Shown here: positions 46,429 to 56,814 of the stretch, in pieces | Layout of the letters: the number at the start of each line of letters is the position of its first letter | Numbering within the stretch: the first letter of the stretch is position 1 | Source: Leptospira sp. | Lineage (GTDB): Bacteria; Spirochaetota; Leptospiria; Leptospirales; Leptospiraceae | Direction: 5' to 3' | NCBI GenBank assembly: GCA_027531445.1 | Contig: JAPZRK010000039.1 | Span: 32,533 to 96,532, forward strand | Length of the DNA stretch: 64,000 bases | Notes under the pieces: model-generated | The model's input: the letters and a program-made list of their open reading frames with translations, nothing else | Told to the model about the DNA's origin: nothing | Database searches by the model: none | Position numbers and translations under genes: made by a program

Positions 46429-47673
46429 ATGAAAAAGATATCTGGAAAAATAGCCACTCACGAGGAAACTTTTGAAGGAACTATCACATTCAACCCTGAT
46501 TCTGGACTAATAGTTTCGGTCGAAAAATCAATCTCACAAGATAGTCTACATTTTTCAAATGACTGCATCATTTTTCCTGGATTTGGAGATATACATATCC
46601 ATGGAAGAGAGGATGTGAGTGGAAAACATAATTATAAAGAGGATTTCGTTTCAGCAGGCAATGCGGCTGTCAACGGTGCAGTCTTACATGTGGCTGATAT
46701 GCCGAATAACCCAGTTCCGCCTGTAGATGAAAACTCATATTCGGCCAAAATGGAGCTGACTCATAAATCACCGATACACATAACACTGTATGCAGGGATT
46801 GGACCAAGCACGCATCCACTAACAAGAGATGTACCTTACAAAGTTTTTATGGGCCCTTCCATCGGTGAGCTATTCTTTGAGGATAATGATTCTCTCGAAA
46901 AGGTAATGGAACGTTATGCGGGACAAAACGTAAGCTTTCATTGTGAAGATCCGGTAGTTTTAACGGCAAATAAGTCAAAACCAACTCATGAAGAAAGAAG
47001 ACCCAAAGAAGCAGAAACCATTGCCACTGATTTTGCTCTTCGACTCATAGAAAAGTACAACCTACGGGGAAAACTTTGCCATTATTCGACAAAGGAAGGC
47101 TTACAAAAGATTATTGCCGCTAAAAAAAGGGGAGTAAGTGTAACTTGTGAAGTGACACCGACTCATCTTATGTTCGATATCGATATGCTCACAGAGCATA
47201 ACCACAAATGGTTTCAAATGAATCCGCCACTTCGAGAAAAAGAAGATCGTCTAGCGCTTGTTCAGGGAATATTAGATGGCTATATTGACTATTTAGCAAC
47301 TGATCATGCACCGCATAGTATAGAAGAAAAACAAAAAGGGATGAGCGGTATTTCCCAACTAGATACCTATGGATTGTTCGTTACTTATATGATCAATAAT
47401 CTCAATATACCGTTACAAATTATTGCAAAGATTTGTTCCAAAAATCCAGGGGATTTCGTTGCACCATATTTGCCTGCAAAATTTGGTAAAGGATTCGGAG
47501 AGATCAAAGAAGGATATGCAGCGAATTTTTCTATTCTGAATTTGAAAAAGCCTTTTATGTTTGAAAAACATATGATCAAGAGTAAATCTGGTTGGTCTCC
47601 ATTTGAAAAATTCACGTTTCCAGGTTCGATTGAGGCTGTTTACTTTTTAGGTAAAGAAATTCATGCAAAGTGA
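46429..47673 (+). CDS. pyrC: Dihydroorotase-family amidohydrolase, probably PyrC
   Basis: The 414-residue enzyme has the binuclear zinc amidohydrolase pattern: FGDIHIHGRED for metal 1, a probable carboxylated Lys in YKVFMGPS, His in SFHCEDP and KLCHYSTKEG, and the catalytic Asp in YLATDHAPHS. MNPPLREKEDR is typical of dihydroorotase. It would close carbamoyl aspartate to dihydroorotate in pyrimidine synthesis. The residues ending in DHAPHS favour dihydroorotase over allantoinase or hydantoinase, but a non-catalytic paralogue cannot be ruled out. The following GGDEF gene overlaps its 3' end by 11 bases. Confidence 0.85.
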   Translation: MKKISGKIATHEETFEGTITFNPDSGLIVSVEKSISQDSLHFSNDCIIFPGFGDIHIHGREDVSGKHNYKEDFVSAGNAAVNGAVLHVADMPNNPVPPVDENSYSAKMELTHKSPIHITLYAGIGPSTHPLTRDVPYKVFMGPSIGELFFEDNDSLEKVMERYAGQNVSFHCEDPVVLTANKSKPTHEERRPKEAETIATDFALRLIEKYNLRGKLCHYSTKEGLQKIIAAKKRGVSVTCEVTPTHLMFDIDMLTEHNHKWFQMNPPLREKEDRLALVQGILDGYIDYLATDHAPHSIEEKQKGMSGISQLDTYGLFVTYMINNLNIPLQIIAKICSKNPGDFVAPYLPAKFGKGFGEIKEGYAANFSILNLKKPFMFEKHMIKSKSGWSPFEKFTFPGSIEAVYFLGKEIHAK

Positions 47674-49741
47674 AGTACCTGATAAAGGTATCGAAAGTTC
47701 ATACTCTCAATTTTTAGCTCAATTTCCAGATTCATTTCAGATTTTTGATTGGGAGGGCAAGTTTGTCGATGTAACGATCAACTTTTGTAAATATTTAGAA
47801 TATTCAAAACAAGAAATAATTGGTAAAACTCTCAAAGATTTCATGGGAGAAGACGACCATGAACAATTAGCTGAAGCATTTGAAGATCTAAAAAAAAGAA
47901 AATCGATCGTAAATTTTGAAACTCTAATCAAAACAAAATCGGGTGAAGACCTTTGGTTGATGTGGATTGCTATTCCACTTGTTGATTCCAAGACGATCAT
48001 AGCTATCGATAGAGATATCACAATCCAGCGAGATATCTCATATGAGTTTATTTTACAACAGCAAAAATACAAGGCCATATTCGACAATATCCCAATGGGC
48101 CTTGCTATAACGGACGATAAAGGTCGCATCATTGAAACTAACAAAACAGCCAGAGAGTATTTTGATATTAATGATGGCGAAAGATTCAATCGTACTTTAA
48201 ATCTCCGAAGATATACTATGATTCAGCCAAATGGAAATAAAGTAACAGCTCGAAAATCAAGCCTAATGCGTGCATTACGAGACAAACAGGTTATACGAAA
48301 CTTGGAAATGGGAGTCATAAAAAATGCCTCTACACAATGGTTCGAAATACTAGCTACTCCTCTTCCTTTGGAAGGATTCGGTTTGGCAGTCGCATTCATA
48401 GATATTACCAAGCGAAAACAAGCGGAAGAAAAGATTACTCATATGGCTTTCTTTGATCAGCTTACCAATTTACCGAATCGTAACTCTCTTATCGACAAGC
48501 TATTTCCAATGTTTGAAGAGGCTAGACGACATGGAAATTTAGTTGGAGTGTTAGTACTCGATTTAGATAACTTTAAGGTATTCAATGATTCAAGAGGCCA
48601 TGACTTCGGGGATAAAATTCTAAAATTAGTTGCATATCGCATAACGGAAAGTATCCGAAACTACGACTTAATTTCAAGACAAGGTGGGGATGAGTATACT
48701 ATCATCCTTCCTGATCTAACTGATGAAAAAGAAGCGGCAATCGTCGCAGAAAGTATTCTTGATGCGATGGAACATCCATTCCAAATTGATGGAGAGAAGA
48801 TATTTGTTAAAGTCTCAATAGGTATTGCCATCTATCCGAATGATGGTAAGGATGCAAGTTCTCTTCTTAAGAATGCTGACACTGCTCTCAATCTCGCCAA
48901 ACAGAAAGGGAAAAATTGTTATATGTTTTTTACAACTAACTTACAAACATTAGTTGCAGAAAGACTTGAATTAGAAAGTAAAATGCGAGAAGCTCTTTTG
49001 GAAAAGCAATTTTCACTCGTTTTCCAGCCAAAAATAGATTTAAAAACTTACCTACCGATTGGAGTAGAAGCATTATTAAGATGGAATTTTCCGAATAGAG
49101 GTATGATTTCTCCTGATGTGTTCATTCCTATTGCGGAAGAAACAGGTATGATTATACCTATCGGTGAATGGGTGCTAAAGCAAGCCATAAAAACACTTCA
49201 GTCTTGGAATAAAGCTGGAATCAACAATCTTACAATGGCTGTAAATATTTCAACAAAGCAGTTTCGTCACGAAAAATTAACTAAAGTTATAGATGATAGT
49301 TTGAAATCTTCGAATGTAGACCCAAAATTTTTAGAACTAGAAATAACAGAAAGTTCGTTAATGGAAAATCCAGATATGGCGAAGCGTATATTGAATGCGA
49401 TACGTACATTGGGCGTGACTATCGCCATTGATGATTTTGGTACAGGATACAGTTCTTTGGGGTATTTACGAAAGTTCCCAATCTCTTGTTTGAAAATTGA
49501 CCGAACGTTCGTTTCAGAAATTACTACTGACAAAGATTCTGATACCATTGTCCATGCAGTATCCAATTTAGCGCATAATCTTGGATTGAGCGTAGTAGCC
49601 GAAGGCGCCGAAACAATTGAACAAGTAGACCGATTGCTCGCGAGTGGAATCGATAGTATTCAAGGTTATTACTTTTCACGACCCCTTTTAGCCGAGGATT
49701 GCCTTATATTTCTAAAGGAAAAGTTAGGAATTTCAGGTTGA
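47663..49741 (+). CDS. PAS-PAS-GGDEF-EAL cyclic-di-GMP protein
   Basis: The 692-residue cytoplasmic protein has two PAS domains (about 15-125 and 135-250), a GGDEF domain (HMAFFDQLTNLPNRNSL, then RQGGDEY near residue 341) and an EAL domain (EALLRW near 469, then DDFGTGYSSLGYL and KIDRTFV). The GGDEF signature keeps Gly-Gly-Asp-Glu with Tyr in the fifth place, still compatible with cyclase activity. The EAL catalytic motif looks intact. Its net activity on c-di-GMP cannot be told from sequence. It overlaps pyrC by 11 bases. Confidence 0.94.
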   Translation: MQSEVPDKGIESSYSQFLAQFPDSFQIFDWEGKFVDVTINFCKYLEYSKQEIIGKTLKDFMGEDDHEQLAEAFEDLKKRKSIVNFETLIKTKSGEDLWLMWIAIPLVDSKTIIAIDRDITIQRDISYEFILQQQKYKAIFDNIPMGLAITDDKGRIIETNKTAREYFDINDGERFNRTLNLRRYTMIQPNGNKVTARKSSLMRALRDKQVIRNLEMGVIKNASTQWFEILATPLPLEGFGLAVAFIDITKRKQAEEKITHMAFFDQLTNLPNRNSLIDKLFPMFEEARRHGNLVGVLVLDLDNFKVFNDSRGHDFGDKILKLVAYRITESIRNYDLISRQGGDEYTIILPDLTDEKEAAIVAESILDAMEHPFQIDGEKIFVKVSIGIAIYPNDGKDASSLLKNADTALNLAKQKGKNCYMFFTTNLQTLVAERLELESKMREALLEKQFSLVFQPKIDLKTYLPIGVEALLRWNFPNRGMISPDVFIPIAEETGMIIPIGEWVLKQAIKTLQSWNKAGINNLTMAVNISTKQFRHEKLTKVIDDSLKSSNVDPKFLELEITESSLMENPDMAKRILNAIRTLGVTIAIDDFGTGYSSLGYLRKFPISCLKIDRTFVSEITTDKDSDTIVHAVSNLAHNLGLSVVAEGAETIEQVDRLLASGIDSIQGYYFSRPLLAEDCLIFLKEKLGISG

Positions 49742-49782
49742 CCCATATTATTTTTATCATTTTCTATACTTGAGGAAATTTT

Positions 49783-52185
49783 TTGAAACTTTCAGTAAAT
49801 TGGTTAAACGACTTCATTCCATTAAATTCCATACCACTTTCTAATGTCCTTGAAAAGATCAACACATCGATCTGTGAGATAGATGATCTTGAAGAATATC
49901 ATGAACATCTATCCAATGTTATTTCAGTCAAATTGCTCTCCCTAGACAAACACCCCAATGCAGAAAAATTACAGATCACAACATGCACAGATGGTCAAAA
50001 AAACTACCAAATTGTAACGGGAGCAACCAATATCAGCGTGGGGGATATCGTTCCTCTTGCACTACCCGGAACAAAGATCGATGGCAAAGAAATCATTGCC
50101 TCTGAGCTTCGAGGTATTTCCTCAGAAGGAATGTATTGCTCTGAAAAGGAATTAGGTTTAGCGCAAGTTTCATCTGGTGTTCTCATATTTCCATCAAACA
50201 CAAACCTCGGCAAGAGTGTTCGATCCATTTTTAATTGGGAAGATCAGATTCTCACAATCGACAACAAATCAATTACGCATAGACCAGATCTCTGGAGTCA
50301 CTTTGGTTTTGCGAGAGAACTTGCTTCACAGCTTTCGCTCCCAATACTTTTTGATCCTCTGCAATCAACGGCAAAGTTCGAATCTGGCAATGATTCTCTT
50401 GAAGTTGTTAAAAATTCAAATGGACATGCGTATTTTGTCTGTTCGATTCAACAAATAAAAATTTCAAATTCGATACCAAAAATAAAATCAAGATTGGAGC
50501 GATGTGGAATTCGTTCTATCAACAACGTTGTGGATGTATCAAACTATCTTCTGCTTGAGGTAGGACAACCGACTCATTTTTTTGATAGATCTAAATTAAA
50601 AAACAACACCTTCTCTATCGACTTTGCTAAGCCAGATGAATCATTTCTATTATTAGATGAAACATCACCTAAACTTACAAATGACATCTTGCTCATTCGC
50701 AATGGAAATGATCCGGTCGCCATAGCTGGAGTTATGGGTGGAAAAGAAAGTTCGGTTACCGATTCAACGACTTCATTGGTTTTAGAATCTGCGATATTTA
50801 AACGAGAGGATGTAAGGAAATCTATTCGAAAAAGCGGTATTCGATCAGAGTCAGCAGTTCGTTATGAAAAAGGATTGGATACAGCCACTTGCTTACCTGT
50901 AATCAATAGAGCCTTACAGTTGCTATCCGAAAATGGTCAGGACAATTTCAAAGTTTTTTCTCCCCAAGGTTTTAATAATTCATCGGAAAAGCTTGTAAAG
51001 ATAAACACGACTATGGATTTTTTGATTTCAAAGCTTGGTAAAGTGATATCATTTGATGAAGTTGAATCCATCTTAAAAAAGTTAGGTTTTGTTATTCAAT
51101 CTTCTGACAAAAAAAATTTAGAGGTTACTGTTCCAAGGTTTCGACATAATTATGATGTGACCATCGAAGAGGATTTGGTAGAGGAAATTGGACGGACGAT
51201 TGGATATGCATCTATCCCTATCAAACCCATTTCATTGGCGGTAGAGACACCATTGCGTAATCCTTTGCGTGAATTGGAGCGTAAACTCAAGGGGATTTTT
51301 TCGTCCACATTAGGCTTTCATGAAGTTTTCAATTATTCGTTTTCTTCAGAACATGAGTCAATGATAGAAGGCGAGATCGCTTCCTCCATTCTTGGTATCG
51401 CAAACGAAATGCCAAAAGAACATTCTGTTTTAAGAACAAGTTTATTTCCAGGTTTAATCCGCCAAGCTGCTTCAAATCAGGATAGATTCGACTCAATTAA
51501 TCTTTTTGAGGTAGGTCGCACCTATCATAAATCAGGCGGACCTCAGGAACTTGCTTCAGAAAAAAGATGGCTTTCCTTTATAAAACTTTCTAATGCGAAA
51601 CAGAACGACCTCCAATCGATCGAAACCGAATTCGTTTTATTTCGAAATCAGTTTTCCGATGTATTCTATATATTGAATATGAAAGGTTTCGAGTGGTCGA
51701 AATCCAATTTCAATTACTTACATCCTAATGCCTCTTTACAGTTGTCTTACGAAGGAAAAAAAATTGCCGAATTTGGTCTTTTGCACTCTCGATTTGCAGA
51801 TCAATATGATTTGAAGCGAAGAGCATTCATCGGCAAAATAGACTTAATTGCTTTACTTTCTCTCTGGGAGCGAGATGGCCGAAAAAGTTACTTCAAAACT
51901 CCTTCACAATTTCCGCAAGGCCAGTTAGATCTATCTCTATTATTGGATGAGACCGCACCTTCCGAGACGTATCTCGATGCGGTTCACAAATTGAATTTAC
52001 CTGAGCTTGCAGAAGGGTTTGTTCACTCGATATTTAGAGGAGATTCCATAGGATCGGGAAAAAAGTCTGTCACCTACCGATTCCAACTTATGTCTTATGA
52101 ACGCACTTTCACTCAGGAACGATTTAAGGACCTTTCTGATACTCTTGTAAAACTTGCGAAAGATTCGGGTTTTCAACTGAGATAA
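49783..52185 (+). CDS. pheT: Phenylalanine-tRNA ligase beta subunit
   Basis: The 800-residue subunit has the N-terminal tRNA-binding EMAP-like domain (VISVKLLSLDKHPNAEKL, QIVTGATNI), the B3/B4 editing domain (RCGIRSINNVVDVSNYLLLE, PTHFFDRSKL), B5 (PRFRHNYDVTIEEDLVEEIGR), and the C-terminal FDX-ACB domain. The TTG start has GAGG nine bases upstream. The alpha subunit gene pheS, normally the neighbour, is not in this window. It attaches Phe to its tRNA together with PheS. Confidence 0.97.
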   Translation: MKLSVNWLNDFIPLNSIPLSNVLEKINTSICEIDDLEEYHEHLSNVISVKLLSLDKHPNAEKLQITTCTDGQKNYQIVTGATNISVGDIVPLALPGTKIDGKEIIASELRGISSEGMYCSEKELGLAQVSSGVLIFPSNTNLGKSVRSIFNWEDQILTIDNKSITHRPDLWSHFGFARELASQLSLPILFDPLQSTAKFESGNDSLEVVKNSNGHAYFVCSIQQIKISNSIPKIKSRLERCGIRSINNVVDVSNYLLLEVGQPTHFFDRSKLKNNTFSIDFAKPDESFLLLDETSPKLTNDILLIRNGNDPVAIAGVMGGKESSVTDSTTSLVLESAIFKREDVRKSIRKSGIRSESAVRYEKGLDTATCLPVINRALQLLSENGQDNFKVFSPQGFNNSSEKLVKINTTMDFLISKLGKVISFDEVESILKKLGFVIQSSDKKNLEVTVPRFRHNYDVTIEEDLVEEIGRTIGYASIPIKPISLAVETPLRNPLRELERKLKGIFSSTLGFHEVFNYSFSSEHESMIEGEIASSILGIANEMPKEHSVLRTSLFPGLIRQAASNQDRFDSINLFEVGRTYHKSGGPQELASEKRWLSFIKLSNAKQNDLQSIETEFVLFRNQFSDVFYILNMKGFEWSKSNFNYLHPNASLQLSYEGKKIAEFGLLHSRFADQYDLKRRAFIGKIDLIALLSLWERDGRKSYFKTPSQFPQGQLDLSLLLDETAPSETYLDAVHKLNLPELAEGFVHSIFRGDSIGSGKKSVTYRFQLMSYERTFTQERFKDLSDTLVKLAKDSGFQLR

Positions 52186-52231
52186 ATTTTCTTTGACATT
52201 CTGGTTTTTCTGAAGTTCAATCGAAACCCCT

Positions 52232-54217
52232 ATGTCTCGACTTTTGTTGCTGAGTTTTATGGTTTTCGCTCTACCCTCGTGTGCAAAACTACAGCTCCAA
52301 AAGGTGATGGTTGAAGGTAGTTTTCCACCGCTCAAGATTAGTATTCTAGAACCAACGTTTGCTGACGATTCAACAGCAAAAATTTTAGATGAAACAAACA
52401 TTTCTCAAAAATTTACTGAACTTAAGAAAAATACGTTAACCTTAGGTTTTCAATCAAAACCCGTTTGGCTTCGATTGGAGGCAAAGAATCAACTAGATAC
52501 AGAGAATGTTATTTTTGATTTAGGAAATTCAAGCCTAGACATTGTTAACCTTTACGAACAGGGAAATACAATTCCGATCAAATCTGGTGGAGATTTCTAT
52601 CCACATGCTGACTGGGATGTTTTTTCGAAGACTGTTGCATTTCAGCTCACTTGGCCAAAAGAAAAAGACCGAGTTCTTTATCTGGAAATCAAATCATCAT
52701 CAAATATTAGCTATTCTTTAAGATTTTTCGATTCAGAAACCTACTTTCAAAAAGAGAGCATTGAAAATCTCGTTTTAGGTTTTTTTTATGGCACGATTAT
52801 GATCATGGTGCTTTACAATCTCTTCATATATTTTATTCTGAAAGACAGAGCATACATTTTATATTCGCTTTCCATTTTTTTTAATCTATGTTTGCAAATC
52901 TATCTAAATGGAATTCTAAATCAGCATATTACACTTTTTTTACCAGAGCTTCATAATCGAATAGGAAGTATCATTCTGTGTTTATCTGCGAGTTCTGGAT
53001 GGATGTTTGCCATTGAAACTTTACAAATTCGCTATTTCAACCCACTTACTTACAAGGTTCTAGTTGCACTTATATTTCTAACCTTATTCTACCTAGTCTT
53101 TCCTTTGTATTTTTTGCCACTTAATGTAGTCGTCAGATTTGGCAATGTAATCGCACAGGTTTTTGTGCTTTCTGTCTTTGCTGCGGCGTGGCAAAACCTT
53201 AGATCCGGTAACAAACAAGCAAAATTATTTTTAGTCGGTTGGAGTACGTTGTTACTCGGAATACTATTGTATACCTTACAACAAAATGGTCTCTTCCCAG
53301 CAAATATTGTAACGCTCTATTCAAATCAAATTGGTTCTACCTTAGAGGCAGGAATACTATCACTTGCCCTTGCAAATAAAATCAACCAATTGAAAGAAGA
53401 AAAAGTCAAAGCACAAGAAGATGCTCTTCAAACTTTGGAAACAAAGGTTAGGGAGCGTACGCAAATATTGGATGAATCCTTGTTCAATATTCGAAAGGAT
53501 TTAAGCATTGCCAAAAAAATCCAACAGACTTTCTTTTCTGAAATTCGTGCAAGTGATCCAAGGATCAAATTCCAATCCTTCTATCAATCGATGAGTGAGG
53601 TGGGAGGCGATTTCTATGACATGACACAAGTCACTCCTGATCATTATCGACTATTTGTGGCTGATGCTACAGGACACGGCATCCAGGCGGCACTGATTAC
53701 AATGGCAATCAAAGCTGAATATGAATCATTGAAAGTGATGTATGATCATCCCAATGATCTTATCTACCACTTGAATCAAATTTTTTTAAATAAGTATAGC
53801 AATGTTCAAACTATTTTTTCCTGTGCAGTTTGTGACTTAGACTTAAAGAAAGGAAAGTTATATTATTCATCTGCGGGACATCCTGATCAGATTATGATTC
53901 GAGCAGGAGAAAAACGATTATTTTCTAGAACTGGTCGAATTTTAGGTATGGTAGATCATACCGAATATAAGATGATTGAACATTACATAGAAGAAGGAGA
54001 TAGAATTTTCCTCTTTACGGATGGAGCATTTGAACAATTCAATTCGGAAAAAGAAATTTTTGGTGAAGATCGACTTTATGAATCGCTCATTGAAGGAGAG
54101 AATATCCCCCTTGAAGATAGCATTCAATTAATATTAAAAAGGTTAAATCAATTTACCAGTTTTAATACTCATCAAGATGATATAACTATCGTTGGATGTG
54201 AGATAGGAAAGTTTTAG
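52232..54217 (+). CDS. 7TMR-DISM receptor with SpoIIE phosphatase domain
   Basis: The 661-residue protein has an N-terminal signal segment with a lipobox-like PSCA (about residue 17), an extracytoplasmic 7TMR-DISMED2-like domain (about 30-165, with KPVWLRLEAKN), seven membrane helices (about 180-390), a coiled coil (LKEEKVKAQEDALQTLETKVRERTQ region) and a C-terminal PP2C/SpoIIE phosphatase domain. The latter has LSIAKKIQQTFF, MSEVGGDFYDM, VADATGHGIQAAL, SAGHPDQIM and DGAFEQFN. It would couple binding of an outside ligand, possibly a sugar, to dephosphorylation of an anti-sigma antagonist. Ligand unknown. Confidence 0.9.
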   Translation: MSRLLLLSFMVFALPSCAKLQLQKVMVEGSFPPLKISILEPTFADDSTAKILDETNISQKFTELKKNTLTLGFQSKPVWLRLEAKNQLDTENVIFDLGNSSLDIVNLYEQGNTIPIKSGGDFYPHADWDVFSKTVAFQLTWPKEKDRVLYLEIKSSSNISYSLRFFDSETYFQKESIENLVLGFFYGTIMIMVLYNLFIYFILKDRAYILYSLSIFFNLCLQIYLNGILNQHITLFLPELHNRIGSIILCLSASSGWMFAIETLQIRYFNPLTYKVLVALIFLTLFYLVFPLYFLPLNVVVRFGNVIAQVFVLSVFAAAWQNLRSGNKQAKLFLVGWSTLLLGILLYTLQQNGLFPANIVTLYSNQIGSTLEAGILSLALANKINQLKEEKVKAQEDALQTLETKVRERTQILDESLFNIRKDLSIAKKIQQTFFSEIRASDPRIKFQSFYQSMSEVGGDFYDMTQVTPDHYRLFVADATGHGIQAALITMAIKAEYESLKVMYDHPNDLIYHLNQIFLNKYSNVQTIFSCAVCDLDLKKGKLYYSSAGHPDQIMIRAGEKRLFSRTGRILGMVDHTEYKMIEHYIEEGDRIFLFTDGAFEQFNSEKEIFGEDRLYESLIEGENIPLEDSIQLILKRLNQFTSFNTHQDDITIVGCEIGKF

Positions 54218-54269
54218 AATAGACCGACAACAAGGAAATTTAAATCTAAATTTTAGGTAATTGAATTCT

Positions 54270-54833
54270 ATGCAGATACCCTACTTTGAAAAACCCTTCA
54301 TCCATCCGAATGCCACGTCCTTTGGTATGGTTGAATTTGGACATGGTGTTTCCATTTGGCCCGGTGCTGTTCTAAGAGCAGATATGAACTACATCCGACT
54401 CGGAAACTATGTAAATATCCAAGACAATTCGACATTGCATACGGATTCTCGATCACCAATTGACATTGGTGATTATACGTTAGTTGGTCATAATGCGATG
54501 ATTCATGGTTGTATCATTGGGCGCGCAGTGTTGATTGGTATCGGAAGTATCATCTTAGACAAAGCAGAAATTGGGGATGGTAGTCAGATTGCGGCCGGTT
54601 GTATGATTCGAGGTGGTAAAAAAATCCCACCACGTTCTTTAGTGGTTCCGTCAAACGGTGACATTAAAATTTATCCTGGAAAAGCAAAACCGGAACTAAC
54701 GGTTGCAGGTTGTATTGAATATGCTCATTTAGCAGAAAGATTTCAAAAGGGAATTTTTAAACCTTTTGAAGAGGAAGAAGAAATCGAATTTGTTAAACAT
54801 GCCAAATTGTTACTGAAAGAATTGAAAATTTAG
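54270..54833 (+). CDS. Gamma-carbonic anhydrase-like hexapeptide-repeat protein
   Basis: From the ATG at 54270 the product has 187 residues. It is a left-handed beta-helix with the gamma-carbonic anhydrase metal ligands: His57 in TLHTD, His74 in VGHNA and His79 in IHG. RADMNYIRLGNYVNIQDNS is typical of the YrdA/CaiE-like group. Many of these bind zinc or iron and show little or no anhydrase activity. A TTG nine bases upstream would add three residues but is too near the AGG motif. Confidence 0.88.
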   Translation: MQIPYFEKPFIHPNATSFGMVEFGHGVSIWPGAVLRADMNYIRLGNYVNIQDNSTLHTDSRSPIDIGDYTLVGHNAMIHGCIIGRAVLIGIGSIILDKAEIGDGSQIAAGCMIRGGKKIPPRSLVVPSNGDIKIYPGKAKPELTVAGCIEYAHLAERFQKGIFKPFEEEEEIEFVKHAKLLLKELKI

Positions 54834-54850
54834 CAGATTGATAACAAAGG

Positions 54851-56797
54851 TTATTTGATTAAAAATTGATTGATCACTTGTTTTAGTGCTATCAAATCAA
54901 TCGGTTTTGTTAAAAAATGATTCATCCCGACATCAAGACACTTTTGCCTTTCTCCGAAGAGTGCTCCTGCGGTAAGAGCGATGATGGGAATCTGGATTTC
55001 TGTCTCTAGTGCTCGAATTTCTATTGTCGCCTGCAGACCATCCTTAACGGGCATTTGTATATCCATAAAAATAATATCCGGTTTATCGGATTTATATTTC
55101 TGTATAGCCTGCTCACCATCGAAAGCATCAATGATCAATGCTGAAGGTATAGTTCTCATGATAAACTTTCTTAAGAGATACCGATTCATTTCATTATCTT
55201 CAACAATCAATACCTTAGGAGCAATTTTATTGAGCTTATTGTCGGATAACTGCTTGGCATATTCTAACTCTTTCAATCTGTAATCTTCTAAGTCTTGATT
55301 TTCAAATTTACAGTCGATAGCGCAACAAAAGTGACTACCTACTCCAGCCTTTGTTGAAACGGAGATTTTTGCGCCCATCAAATCAACCAATGACTTCGTG
55401 ATCTTCAAACCAAGACCTGTACCACCGAATCGCCGAGTGGTGCTAGTATCTCCTTGCCAAAAAGACTCAAAGATATGATCTTTATAAATATCAGGAAAGC
55501 CAATCCCAGTATCGATTACGTTAAACTCAACATGAACTTTATCCGGAAAAGAAGTGGGACTAGCCGATACTTCTAGAACAACAGAACCTTCTTCCGTAAA
55601 CTTAACTGCATTACTCAAGAGATTAATAAGGATTTGGCGAAGCCTTACGGGATCAACAAAAATGTACTTCGGTAAATCTCCCATTAAATTGAGTTTAAGT
55701 TCTATACCTTTTTCATTTGCTTTCCATTTCAAAACACCAACTGTATCGTCAAGGACCTGAACGAGAGAGACAAAAACTTCATTGAGCTCAAGTTTACCAG
55801 CCTCAATTTTCGAAATATCTAACACGTCATTGATGATTCCGAGCAAAGCATGAGATGAACTGATCGCTTTGTTGATGTAATCTTTTTGTGTTTCATCCAG
55901 TTTGGTTGTCAGAAGTAGTTCATTAAAACCAACAACTCCATTTAAAGGAGTCCTAATTTCATGGCTTACATTTGCAATAAAATCCGATTTTGCTTGATTT
56001 GCTCGCTCCGCATCCTCTTTCGCCTTCACCAATAAAATTTCCGCTTCCTTTCTTTGCGTGATATCATTGATGTGAGTCATAAAATAGAGCGGTTGACCTT
56101 CAGTGTTATTAATGAGTGTGCTTGTTACCTCGGTCCAAACAACGTCTCCTATTTTTTTCTTGAATCTTTTTTCATAGGTTGCCGATTTTAGATCCCCGCT
56201 TAATGCGTTTTTGATAAATTCGATGGATTTCACTTCACTTTGATCATACGCAAAGTCGCTTGGCATTCTTCCAAGTAGTTCAGAAGTTTCATATCCCAAA
56301 ACATCACATAACTTTTGATTGACTCTAGTAAATCTTCCCTCTAAACTTAATAGACACATTCCAATACTTGCATTTTCAAATCCAAGCCGAAAGAGCTCCT
56401 CACTTTCAAATAAGGCTTGCTTGACTTTAATATCATTCGTAATATTTTTGTTAACCGCTATGACACCGATGGTTTTATTTTTTGAATCTCTTAATAAAGA
56501 AACTGAAGATTCTATATGTAATGGCTCTCCGTTTTTATTATGTTGGATAACTTGTCCTTGCCAAATTCCATTTTGAGTAAGCAAAACAATACTTTGATCT
56601 CTTATTTCATCTGACATTTCAGTTTTTAAAAGCTGAGTTGAACTTCCGACGGCTTCCGATTCCGTATAACCGTAGATCCTTTCTGCAGCGAGATTCCAAC
56701 TGATGATCTGAAAGTGCAAGTCAGTTACAATTACGGCATCGTGAAGATAACGTAAAATTAAAGAAGGATAAACTTCGTTCAGATTTGAATCAGTCAT
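54851..56797 (-). CDS. PAS-PAS hybrid histidine kinase with receiver domain
   Basis: The 648-residue cytoplasmic protein has two PAS domains (about 10-125 and 135-250), HisKA with the phospho-acceptor His in ANVSHEIRTPLNGVVG (about residue 278), HATPase_c with NLLSNAVKFTEEG, DTGIGF and GGTGLGL, and a C-terminal receiver with VLIVEDNEMN and acceptor Asp in IFMDIQMPVKDG (about residue 575). No membrane segment is seen, so it senses an internal signal. The thioesterase gene lies upstream in the same direction. Confidence 0.94.
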   Translation of the reverse strand: MTDSNLNEVYPSLILRYLHDAVIVTDLHFQIISWNLAAERIYGYTESEAVGSSTQLLKTEMSDEIRDQSIVLLTQNGIWQGQVIQHNKNGEPLHIESSVSLLRDSKNKTIGVIAVNKNITNDIKVKQALFESEELFRLGFENASIGMCLLSLEGRFTRVNQKLCDVLGYETSELLGRMPSDFAYDQSEVKSIEFIKNALSGDLKSATYEKRFKKKIGDVVWTEVTSTLINNTEGQPLYFMTHINDITQRKEAEILLVKAKEDAERANQAKSDFIANVSHEIRTPLNGVVGFNELLLTTKLDETQKDYINKAISSSHALLGIINDVLDISKIEAGKLELNEVFVSLVQVLDDTVGVLKWKANEKGIELKLNLMGDLPKYIFVDPVRLRQILINLLSNAVKFTEEGSVVLEVSASPTSFPDKVHVEFNVIDTGIGFPDIYKDHIFESFWQGDTSTTRRFGGTGLGLKITKSLVDLMGAKISVSTKAGVGSHFCCAIDCKFENQDLEDYRLKELEYAKQLSDNKLNKIAPKVLIVEDNEMNRYLLRKFIMRTIPSALIIDAFDGEQAIQKYKSDKPDIIFMDIQMPVKDGLQATIEIRALETEIQIPIIALTAGALFGERQKCLDVGMNHFLTKPIDLIALKQVINQFLIK

Positions 56798-56814
56798 GTT
56801 AACAGTTTGTTACT

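Noticed and set aside
47737..48189. Minus-strand 150-residue frame opposite the PAS-GGDEF-EAL gene
   Set aside because: Antisense shadow of the PAS region with no own signals.
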